From: Candidatus Altarchaeales archaeon | Lineage (GTDB): Archaea > Altiarchaeota > Altiarchaeia > IMC4 > QMZM01 | DNA: 8,283 bases | Assembly (NCBI GenBank): GCA_003663115.1 | Contig: QMZJ01000054.1 | Coordinates: forward strand, 1-8,283 | Direction: 5' to 3' | Program-made: the position numbers and the translations under genes | In this document: positions 1-5,288 of the stretch, piece by piece | Layout: each line of letters begins with the position of its first letter | Position numbering within the stretch: position 1 is the stretch's first letter | Notes under the pieces: model-generated | What the model saw: only the letters and a program-made list of their open reading frames with translations | Told to the model about the DNA's origin: nothing | The model's database searches: none

Positions 1-923
1 AGCATTCTCTTTATATCTGTCTGTGCTATAGCATTTATTGACCCAATGATGATTGCAACTGCCGCAACCCACGAGAGGACATCAGCAATGGGGTTATCCC
101 CGAGAAAGATAATACCAAAGATACTAAGGATTCTTATCATTACATACGCTCCAACCTTTGTCATTAAAGCGGCGACTAATGCGCTCACCACCGAGGGGGC
201 ATGGGTATAGGCATTTGGAAGCCACGTATGTAATGGGAATAGTGCTATTTTTATGCTCAAACCGACAATAAAGAAGATTATCGCGGTCAACACCACCCTT
301 GGATACACGGTGTACGCGCCGGGAAGTCTCGCCGATAAATCGGCAATATTCAGGGATCCTGTAACCATGTACAGGAATCCGATCCCCAATAAGATAAAAC
401 ATGCGGCGATAGTGCCTACTATCAGGTAGTTAAAGCTTGCGACCAACGCATCCCTCTTTTCACCAACGGCAATTAAGGCATAAGCCGATAGTGATGCGAT
501 CTCGATGAATACATATAAATTAAAGAGGTCTCCGGTTATCACTATCCCCAAAAGCCCCGTTATAAGTAACATGAATAGTGTGTAAAATGCCACGATATTG
601 TCAGATAGTTCCTTCTCCACACTTTTTTTGGAATATATGGCAACGAGTGAACTAATAAATGTTATTAAGAGAATCATGAAAACACTGAGGGGATCTACGA
701 CATACTCAATCCCCCAGGGGGGTTCCCACCCCCCAAGATAGTAATGAATTGTACCCGAAGCTATCACGGAGTTTAGTAGAGAGACCGATATGATAAAAAT
801 CGATAAAATAGAAAAAATTGAGACGTAGGGACAATATTTCTTTTTCCACATTCCCATTAACGGGATTAAAAATGCCGTAATCAATGGAATTATCACTACG
901 AATACTGGAAAATTCTGGATCAT
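1..923 (-). CDS. mrpD: Mrp/Mbh antiporter subunit D (MrpD/MbhH-like), 3' end missing
   Basis: Ion-translocating subunit of an Mrp-type Na+/H+ antiporter module, homologous to the NuoN/NuoM/NuoL proton-pumping subunits of complex I. I translated 307 codons before the left edge cuts the gene; family members are near 490 residues, so roughly the last third is missing. The protein is strongly hydrophobic with many membrane helices. Key charged residues of the family are visible: Glu141 in LYVFIEIASLSAYALIA, Lys225 in GLSIKIALFPLHTWLPNAYT, and Lys256 in ALMTKVGAY. These correspond to the conserved Glu/Lys pair of the half-channel and the central lysine. The ATG overlaps the mrpC stop (ATGA), and GAGGTG lies 5 nt upstream, so the start is secure. 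It is the last visible gene of the operon. It could equally be the MbhH subunit of a membrane-bound hydrogenase-like complex; the difference would lie in genes beyond the window. Confidence 0.93.
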   Translation of the reverse strand, partial: MIQNFPVFVVIIPLITAFLIPLMGMWKKKYCPYVSIFSILSIFIISVSLLNSVIASGTIHYYLGGWEPPWGIEYVVDPLSVFMILLITFISSLVAIYSKKSVEKELSDNIVAFYTLFMLLITGLLGIVITGDLFNLYVFIEIASLSAYALIAVGEKRDALVASFNYLIVGTIAACFILLGIGFLYMVTGSLNIADLSARLPGAYTVYPRVVLTAIIFFIVGLSIKIALFPLHTWLPNAYTHAPSVVSALVAALMTKVGAYVMIRILSIFGIIFLGDNPIADVLSWVAAVAIIIGSINAIAQTDIKRM

Positions 924-1309
924 CGATGCACCTCTAAAATCTCATCTTCCTCGATGGTTTGGTATTTCTGGTATATCTTCATGATCAAAGACAGGGCAAC
1001 AGCGGTAGTGCTCACACCGACAACGATCGCGGTCAGCATCAGAACGTGCGGTAGAGGGTTTACATATATCACTTTCCCCACATGACCAGCATCTGCATGC
1101 CTCAGCCCTCCCTCCAGGAGGATTGGGGCGATACCACCGTCCACATCTGCTATGGATATATAAAATAGGATTATTGCCGTTTGGAATATATTCATTCCTA
1201 TGATCTTCTTTATAAAATTCTTCTTTGATATCATGGTATAGAATCCTATCAGCATTAACACAGCTGAAATCCAGTAATTATACTTGTCGAATATCCATTC
1301 AAGAGGCAT
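920..1309 (-). CDS. mrpC: Mrp/Mbh antiporter subunit C (MrpC/MbhG, NuoK-like)
   Basis: Small membrane subunit of the Mrp antiporter module, homologous to NuoK of complex I, about 129 residues with three predicted helices. Family signatures are the segment after helix 1, KKNFIKKIIGMNIFQT (residues 29-44), and YVNPLPHVLMLTAIVVG (82-98) leading into the last helix. The C-terminal tail is charged and cytoplasmic-looking (EEDEILEVHR). Start choice: the frame also allows a GTG at 1318, but there the GGTGG sequence abuts the start codon. The ATG at 1309 sits about 5 nt after GGTGAT, a good match to an archaeal 16S anti-SD, so I prefer it. With this start the gene overlaps the end of mrpB by 11 nt. 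Its stop overlaps the mrpD start by 4 nt, suggesting translational coupling. NuoK-type subunits line the channel path between antiporter-like subunits. Confidence 0.93.
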   Translation of the reverse strand: MPLEWIFDKYNYWISAVLMLIGFYTMISKKNFIKKIIGMNIFQTAIILFYISIADVDGGIAPILLEGGLRHADAGHVGKVIYVNPLPHVLMLTAIVVGVSTTAVALSLIMKIYQKYQTIEEDEILEVHR

Positions 1310-1748
1310 TTTGATCACCCACCAGATAATAAAATAACAGGATTATTACCGCCATCACGGTAATTCCGATACCTATCTCCACGAACAGGATGGATAAGGC
1401 ACTGATTTCGTGAGCCGGCAGTGGAAGGGGGAGTTTAGTATATTCCAGATATGCCCCTCCCGAAAGCAGATCCAGTAACCCTATTCCCGAATAAATTAGT
1501 AAACCAACACACATAAAAGCGGTGATTACTTTCCAGGGCATTCTCCTCTCTGCCTCTCGCAGATCAAATACTATGGCCAATAATATAATGCTCGTTCCCA
1601 AAATCACACCTCCTTGAAAACCGCCTCCCGGAGAGGCTTCTCCGTGAATTATGACATATAATCCGAATAACTGGATGAATGGAATCATTATCCTGGACAT
1701 AGTTCTGATAACAATGGATTCCGTTTGTTTCTTAGTTGTTTTCTTCAT
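1299..1748 (-). CDS. mrpB: Mrp/Mbh antiporter subunit B (MnhB domain)
   Basis: Membrane subunit of the Mrp antiporter module (MnhB family, PF04039), 149 residues with four predicted helices. The hallmark is HGEASPGGGFQGGVILG (residues 35-51), the glycine-rich loop typical of MrpB and of the MrpB-like subunit MbhF. The N-terminus is short and basic (MKKTTKKQ), then a first helix at about 20-34. Start choice: the ATG at 1748 overlaps the stop of the preceding gene as ATGA. A GTG at 1757 in the same frame would lengthen the overlap and has no better ribosome-binding site, so I chose the ATG. GTGGGGG immediately before it may serve as a close-spaced Shine-Dalgarno. It lies in the fixed order between the MbhE-like subunit and mrpC. 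Confidence 0.93.
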   Translation of the reverse strand: MKKTTKKQTESIVIRTMSRIMIPFIQLFGLYVIIHGEASPGGGFQGGVILGTSIILLAIVFDLREAERRMPWKVITAFMCVGLLIYSGIGLLDLLSGGAYLEYTKLPLPLPAHEISALSILFVEIGIGITVMAVIILLFYYLVGDQNAS

Positions 1749-2020
1749 TTCCCCCACTTCTGGAATAACAATATTGCCGCCATAGCTGCGGTGAATATTA
1801 CCGTGGTTTCTCCGAGGGTGTCATAACCCCTGTAACTGGCAAGAACCGCAGTTACCATATTCGGAGTACCTGTTTCTTCCATAGATTTTTCTATATACCT
1901 CGGCGAAACGTGAATGTTTGTTGGATTATTAGGATCCCCTAAATCCGGCATATCCTCTGCCACATAGAAAAATATTATACCAACCAAACATAGGGAAATT
2001 ATTGAAAAAATTCTTATCAC
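1745..2020 (-). CDS. MbhE-like subunit (stand-alone MrpA C-terminal module)
   Basis: A 91-residue membrane protein matching the MbhE module, which in bacterial Mrp systems forms the extreme C-terminal part of MrpA and in archaeal Mbh-type complexes is a separate subunit. One helix lies at residues 2-20, then a polar extracytoplasmic loop with DMPDLGDPNNPTNIHVSPRY (23-42). The family block then follows: NMVTAVLASYRGYDTLGET (54-72) and a second helix (about 73-88). The gene starts with GTG, whose GTGA overlaps the stop of the preceding DUF4040 gene. GGAGG lies 8 nt upstream of the GTG, which supports this non-ATG start. The stop overlaps the mrpB start by 4 nt. The protein has no catalytic motif; a structural or channel-forming role is inferred from homologous complexes. 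Confidence 0.88.
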   Translation of the reverse strand: MIRIFSIISLCLVGIIFFYVAEDMPDLGDPNNPTNIHVSPRYIEKSMEETGTPNMVTAVLASYRGYDTLGETTVIFTAAMAAILLFQKWGK

Positions 2021-2262
2021 TCTTTTTCCCTCCTCACCGTTTTAACCAAGGTTGCAATGAACAGAAAGGTTGTAACTCCGGCTCCGACTGCCGCCTCGGT
2101 AAACGCAACATCGGGGGCGTTCATCTCCACCCAGACTAATGCCATGATTAAGCTGTATACTGCCAACACTATGATCGAATCGAGCAGATCCTTTAATCTT
2201 ACCGCCATTATGGCGCATACTACCAAAAACAGTAACAGCAATAAATCCAGTTGATATATCAT
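2017..2262 (-). CDS. DUF4040/MbhD-like subunit (stand-alone MrpA C-terminal module)
   Basis: An 81-residue membrane protein with three predicted helices, matching DUF4040 (PF13244). This module is fused within MrpA in bacterial Mrp antiporters and separate (MbhD) in archaeal Mbh-type complexes. Diagnostic features are RLKDLLDSIIVLAVYSL (residues 22-38) and APDVAFTEAAVGAG (49-62). The wording APDVAFTEAAVGAG is that of the MbhD type; as I recall, full-length bacterial MrpA usually reads closer to PDLALTQLLVE. The acidic residues Asp51 and Glu56 within a membrane segment are candidates for ion or proton passage. The ATG overlaps the mrpG stop as ATGA, and the stop overlaps the next GTG start. 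It is separate from the MbhE-like protein, so the MrpA tail is split into two polypeptides here. Confidence 0.9.
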   Translation of the reverse strand: MIYQLDLLLLLFLVVCAIMAVRLKDLLDSIIVLAVYSLIMALVWVEMNAPDVAFTEAAVGAGVTTFLFIATLVKTVRREKE

Positions 2263-2576
2263 TTTCTCTCTTTTTTTACCCAGGGCTTTGCCCCCTTAAC
2301 ATAGATAGCCCTACATATGGCGTGTGCGGCCACCGGGGATGTTGCAAGTATGAATACCAACGTGATCAGAATTTTTATGCTCTCCGGAGTCAGACCCGCA
2401 TGCAGTGCGAGGCCTATCAAAGTCAGACTTGCACCCAACGTATCGCCCTTCCCGGTTGCATGAAGCCTGGTAAATAAGTCGGGAAATCTGAGCAAACCCA
2501 ATGTTGCGGTGATGAAGAAAAATGTCCCGGTCAGGAGGAACCCAATAGTAACCAACTCTAAAATTGTATTCAGCAT
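2259..2576 (-). CDS. mrpG: Mrp/Mbh antiporter subunit G (MnhG/PhaG family)
   Basis: Small membrane subunit of the Mrp antiporter module (PF03334), 105 residues with three predicted helices. The family signature is GLLRFPDLFTRLHATGKGDT (residues 27-46), between helices 1 and 2. The C-terminus is basic and soluble (WVKKERK). Start: the ATG lies 1 nt after the mrpF stop, with GGAGG seven nt upstream, a strong ribosome-binding site that overlaps the end of mrpF. The stop overlaps the DUF4040 start by 4 nt. MrpE, F and G form a peripheral membrane sub-block in known Mrp structures; their clustering here at the 5' end of the operon agrees with the archaeal Mbh order A-B-C. Confidence 0.94.
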   Translation of the reverse strand: MLNTILELVTIGFLLTGTFFFITATLGLLRFPDLFTRLHATGKGDTLGASLTLIGLALHAGLTPESIKILITLVFILATSPVAAHAICRAIYVKGAKPWVKKERK

Positions 2577-2577
2577 T

Positions 2578-2835
2578 TTATATCCTCCCCATCTCCAGAT
2601 ATTTTGAAACCGCGAGGGTCATGATGAAATTGAATAAAGCATAAACCAAGGCAACGTCAACGAAATATAGACTGTCATATATAAATCCAATCAATACCAA
2701 CAGTACGACAGTTTTGGTACCGATCACATTCACCGCAATTATTCTGCCCCCCGCTCTGGGCCCGACTACAACCCTGTAAAGGCATAGGAAGGCGGTAAAA
2801 ATCAAAACCAAGGTAATAAATTCCAATAAAAGCAT
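2578..2835 (-). CDS. mrpF: Mrp/Mbh antiporter subunit F (MrpF/PhaF family)
   Basis: Small membrane subunit of the Mrp antiporter module (PF04066), 85 residues with three predicted helices. Recognised by YRVVVGPRAGGRIIAVNVIG (residues 20-39) and the C-terminal helix motif FVDVALVYALFNF (58-70), including the conserved intramembrane Asp60. The usual family motif GPT.PDR appears here as GPRAGGR, so the Asp before the conserved Arg is replaced by Gly. The ATG at 2835 has GAGTGA 7 nt upstream. It follows the mrpE stop by 7 nt and precedes mrpG by 1 nt. No other start is needed, since the first helix begins at residue 2. Confidence 0.92.
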   Translation of the reverse strand: MLLLEFITLVLIFTAFLCLYRVVVGPRAGGRIIAVNVIGTKTVVLLVLIGFIYDSLYFVDVALVYALFNFIMTLAVSKYLEMGRI

Positions 2836-2842
2836 CTTTCAT

Positions 2843-3331
2843 TCACTCAAATATCTCCACTAATTTATCTTCCATTTCTCCCTTCAGGAGCTCCTCTGCG
2901 GATTTGCTCGATAACGCATGCACGTAGAAAGTCCCATTTCTAATATCCACCGTAATTGTTCCAGGGGTTAGTGTGATGGAATTGGCAAGCGCCGTCTGTC
3001 CGATATCCGACTTTAATTTACTCTTGAATTTCACAATTTTTGGATCTATGGGCATCTTGGGATGCAAGACCCTGTACGCAACATCGATATTGGCCAGCAT
3101 GATGCTATATGCGAGATAGAATAAATATCTAATAAACAAAATTATTTTTCTTGGGGAGAAAACAATTTTCTCTCTGGTTATCAGCAGATCGTTAGAGAAA
3201 TATGCCACCAGGAGAGAACTAATCAATCCCAGCACTAAATGCATGAGATCAAAATGCCACGATAACAGTAACCAAAATCCAGACAGGACGATGAAGGTTA
3301 CAAGGAATCGTGTTCTATCTTCTGTATTCAT
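2843..3331 (-). CDS. mrpE: Mrp/Mbh antiporter subunit E (MnhE family)
   Basis: First gene of the antiporter operon. It encodes a 162-residue MnhE-family protein (PF01899) with membrane helices at about 8-27, 28-47 and 62-80, then a soluble C-terminal domain. The conserved block NSITLTPGTITVDI (117-130) followed by FYVHAL (135-140) is diagnostic. The family is needed for assembly or function of the Mrp complex; no catalytic role is known. The ATG at 3331 lacks a convincing Shine-Dalgarno, but a TATA-like TTTATAAT is centred 27 nt upstream, so a leaderless transcript starting at or beside the ATG is likely. This contrasts with the strong SD sites inside the operon and supports this gene as the operon's first. 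Confidence 0.93.
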   Translation of the reverse strand: MNTEDRTRFLVTFIVLSGFWLLLSWHFDLMHLVLGLISSLLVAYFSNDLLITREKIVFSPRKIILFIRYLFYLAYSIMLANIDVAYRVLHPKMPIDPKIVKFKSKLKSDIGQTALANSITLTPGTITVDIRNGTFYVHALSSKSAEELLKGEMEDKLVEIFE

Positions 3332-3354
3332 TCTGGTATATTCTTAGATTTATA

Positions 3355-3362
3355 ATTATAAA
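3355..3362 (-). promoter_or_regulatory. Putative archaeal TATA box for the mrp operon
   Basis: TTTATAAT on the minus strand, centred near 3358, is 27 nt upstream of the mrpE ATG, the spacing expected for an archaeal TATA box and transcription start. With no SD before mrpE, this implies a leaderless mRNA. The surrounding DNA is very AT-rich, so the exact box could be shifted by a few bases. Confidence 0.5.
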
Positions 3363-3412
3363 TAATGATAGATTATTATTAAATAATGATAGATTTATGA
3401 TAATGGTAGATC
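3361..3412. repeat. Degenerate tandem direct repeats upstream of the mrp operon
   Basis: AATAATGATAGATT occurs perfectly at 3361-3374 and 3382-3395, 21 nt apart. A third, imperfect copy (GATAATGGTAGATC, 11 of 14 matching) is at 3399-3412. They fall in the 90-nt gap between the exchanger gene and mrpE, just upstream of the putative TATA box. Direct repeats spaced about two helical turns apart are compatible with binding of a regulator, but the low base complexity makes chance or slippage a real alternative. Confidence 0.55.
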
Positions 3413-3421
3413 GAAGGTGTT

Positions 3422-4405
3422 TTATCCCATGGTCTGTACTGCCTCGAGGGATCTTATAGTGAGTATAACGACCATATACAGGATGTACAGAAAAATCAGA
3501 GCAATCCCCTCCTGCCATGTAATGTGCTTTTCTGCCTCTATGAATGTCATGAATAAAAAGGCTATAGTAAGCATAAAGAAAGCGCTCGTCATAAACAAGA
3601 CAAAGTCAGTGGTCTGAATCGGGAATATTATCGCTGTCAGACCGAGAACAAGGGTGGAGTTCGCAATCACACTCCCGATCAGGTCACCCAGTGCCATGTA
3701 TTGATGTTCTGACAGAACCGCCTTTGTTTCAAATGTTAACTCTGGCAGAGTTGTTCCAAGGGATATCATGAGCAGACCTATCAGTATATCTGGAACTCCT
3801 AACTCAAGAGCCAGCGCATGTGCGTATTCGATCAGAAAATGGGCACTTATAAACAGAAGGCTTATACTGACAACGAAAAGTATGAGATTTTTATGGAACT
3901 CTCCCCTTGAGATATCCATCCCGATTTTCTCCCTGAATCTGCCCTTCTGGGTAAGAAGCCTGAGAACATAAATAGCGAAGATAAAAAGGAGGACAACACC
4001 ATCGATACGGGATATCTCATGGTCTATCATGAGGATAAGTGGTAATATCGATATGAGAAACATATATACCGTGTCCGTCCTTACGGCCTTTGTTTCGACC
4101 TTTATGTTCCTTCTAAGTATCGCAGCAATTCCAATGACTAATGTCAGGTCAATAATATTTGCGCCTATAACGTTACCAAGGGCCAATGACGTCTTTGGAC
4201 TCTCTACGGTAGATTCCATCGCGGAGGAGATTCCAGTGAACAGTTCGGGAATAGATGTAGCAAACGCCATTATCATGAATCCCACAACGAACTCGGTAAC
4301 CCTGAAATAGGAAGCGATCCTGGATAATGAACCAACCAAGGTCTCTGCGCTCTTTACCATGATTATGCACGTTAATACAAACGACATCAGATCTGTGAGG
4401 AACAT
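3422..4405 (-). CDS. Na+/Ca2+ exchanger family (CaCA) antiporter
   Basis: Membrane cation/Ca2+ antiporter, probably exporting Ca2+ (or another cation) in exchange for Na+ or H+. About 327 residues with some ten helices in two inverted repeats. The alpha-1 repeat has GFMIMAFATSIPEL (residues 42-55, Glu54), then GNVIGAN (77-83). The alpha-2 repeat has GLLMISLGTTLPEL (210-223, Glu222), then GDLIGSV (240-246). The two acidic residues in the S/T-x-PEL motifs are the family's Ca2+-coordinating glutamates. The basic stretch between the halves (about 152-171) is a short cytoplasmic linker. Start choice: the frame is open to a TTG at 4483 and an ATG at 4459, but both lie inside or next to the divergent gene. 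The ATG at 4405 puts the first helix at the usual place and lies 34 nt from a TATA-like box. ATG 4387 is also possible. Directly upstream of the mrp operon on the same strand, but with a 90-nt spacer and a separate promoter. Confidence 0.9.
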   Translation of the reverse strand: MFLTDLMSFVLTCIIMVKSAETLVGSLSRIASYFRVTEFVVGFMIMAFATSIPELFTGISSAMESTVESPKTSLALGNVIGANIIDLTLVIGIAAILRRNIKVETKAVRTDTVYMFLISILPLILMIDHEISRIDGVVLLFIFAIYVLRLLTQKGRFREKIGMDISRGEFHKNLILFVVSISLLFISAHFLIEYAHALALELGVPDILIGLLMISLGTTLPELTFETKAVLSEHQYMALGDLIGSVIANSTLVLGLTAIIFPIQTTDFVLFMTSAFFMLTIAFLFMTFIEAEKHITWQEGIALIFLYILYMVVILTIRSLEAVQTMG

Positions 4406-4413
4406 TTTGTGGT

Positions 4414-4424
4414 AATTTATTTTT
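4414..4424 (+). promoter_or_regulatory. Putative TATA box for the plus-strand run
   Basis: AATTTATTTTT on the plus strand, centred near 4419, predicts a start site around 4445. That leaves a short leader carrying the GGAG ribosome-binding site at 4447-4450. It sits about 20 bp from the minus-strand TATA-like box, so the two promoters would interleave. Confidence 0.4.
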
Positions 4425-4434
4425 GTAGATAGAG

Positions 4435-4443
4435 AATAAATAA
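4435..4443 (-). promoter_or_regulatory. Putative TATA box for the exchanger gene
   Basis: TTATTTATT on the minus strand, centred near 4439, predicts transcription near 4412, a few nucleotides before the exchanger ATG at 4405. No SD precedes that ATG, which fits a leaderless or very short leader. It lies within the divergent intergenic region. Confidence 0.4.
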
Positions 4444-4460
4444 GCAGGAGAATGCCCATT

Positions 4461-5288
4461 ATGATCAGAAAGGAATCTGGCAAGATAGAGGAATTCAGAC
4501 CAGAGAAGCTTCGTGAGGCCGTCCTGCGCTCCGGTGCCTCTGAGGAACTGGCCTCTGAAATCTTAGAAGCTGTTAATGAAAAGCTCTATAATGGCATAAG
4601 TACCAGGGAGATCTTTAGAATTGTTCATCAACTGTTGCAGAGGGAGAGATCATCACTGGCATCTAGATACGATTTAAAGGGGGCGATAATGCGCCTGGGG
4701 CCGGAGGGCTTTGCCTTCGAGACATATATTGGGGAGGTTCTTCGGGAGTATGGCTATAAAACCAAATTAAGGCAATTCATCAGGGGGAGATGCGTTGAGC
4801 ACGAGATCGATGTCATTGCAGAGGATTTAAATGGTAAAAAGTCGATTATCGAATGCAAATATCACAACGCCAAGGGCATACACACCGGGCTAAAGGTAGC
4901 GCTATATACATATACTCGCTTTCTCGATCTGATCGAGGGGTCCAAGGACGGCAGGTGTGAGAAGTTTGACGAGGTTTGGCTGGTAACGAACACGAGGTTT
5001 TCATCCAGGGCGATACAATACGCAGGCTGTAAGGGGGTGAAGCTCCTCGGATGGAGATACCCCCCTGGCAATACCCTGGAGAGAAGAATAGAGTCTAAGG
5101 GTTTGTATCCAGTAACCATCCTGAGGTCAATGGACGCGAGATCCAGAAACAGGTTCTTCGATGCAAATCTTATACTGGCGAAGGATTTAATAAGAAATGA
5201 TTTCGACGATCTTTTAGAAAAAACGCATCTCGAGAAAGATAAACTTAGAGAGATAGTTACAGAGGCCAGGGATTTTTATGGGGACTGA
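4461..5288 (+). CDS. ATP-cone domain fused to Mrr-like PD-(D/E)XK nuclease
   Basis: A 275-residue soluble protein joining two modules. Residues 1-77 resemble an ATP-cone, the nucleotide-sensing domain of ribonucleotide reductase and NrdR: MIRKESGKIEEFRPEKLREA, a helical middle, then ISTREIFRIVHQLL and LASRYDLKGAIMRLGPEGF. Residues 80-165 resemble an Mrr-type restriction-endonuclease-fold domain, with Glu87 in the first helix, EHEIDVIAE (Asp117) and IIECKYHN (Glu131, Lys133), the PD-(D/E)XK core. The C-terminal 100 residues are charged and unassigned. Start: ATG 4461 is 10 nt after GGAG (4447-4450); ATG 4452 in the same frame adds three residues but is only 1 nt from it. First gene of the plus-strand run; its stop overlaps the next start. 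No methyltransferase or restriction partner is visible. A nucleotide-gated nuclease is an inference; biological role unknown. Confidence 0.85.
   Translation: MIRKESGKIEEFRPEKLREAVLRSGASEELASEILEAVNEKLYNGISTREIFRIVHQLLQRERSSLASRYDLKGAIMRLGPEGFAFETYIGEVLREYGYKTKLRQFIRGRCVEHEIDVIAEDLNGKKSIIECKYHNAKGIHTGLKVALYTYTRFLDLIEGSKDGRCEKFDEVWLVTNTRFSSRAIQYAGCKGVKLLGWRYPPGNTLERRIESKGLYPVTILRSMDARSRNRFFDANLILAKDLIRNDFDDLLEKTHLEKDKLREIVTEARDFYGD

Noticed and set aside
711..736. G/C-rich inverted repeat resembling a terminator or hairpin
   Set aside because: It lies inside mrpD and encodes Gly-Gly-Trp-Glu-Pro-Pro-Trp-Gly; the palindrome follows from runs of CCC and GGG codons and has no trailing T-run.
2057..2254. 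Plus-strand open frame opposite the DUF4040 gene
   Set aside because: Lies fully antisense to a conserved membrane gene; composition is low-complexity Ser/Thr/Asn.
3315..3518. Minus-strand open frame across the exchanger end and the mrp promoter spacer
   Set aside because: Overlaps the exchanger gene in another frame and reads the AT-rich repeats as low-complexity Asn/Leu/Ile; no SD or family resemblance.
4461..5288. Type IV restriction or defence island
   Set aside because: Only a single nuclease fusion is present, with no methyltransferase, helicase or other defence genes beside it; neighbours are housekeeping repair and NAD genes.
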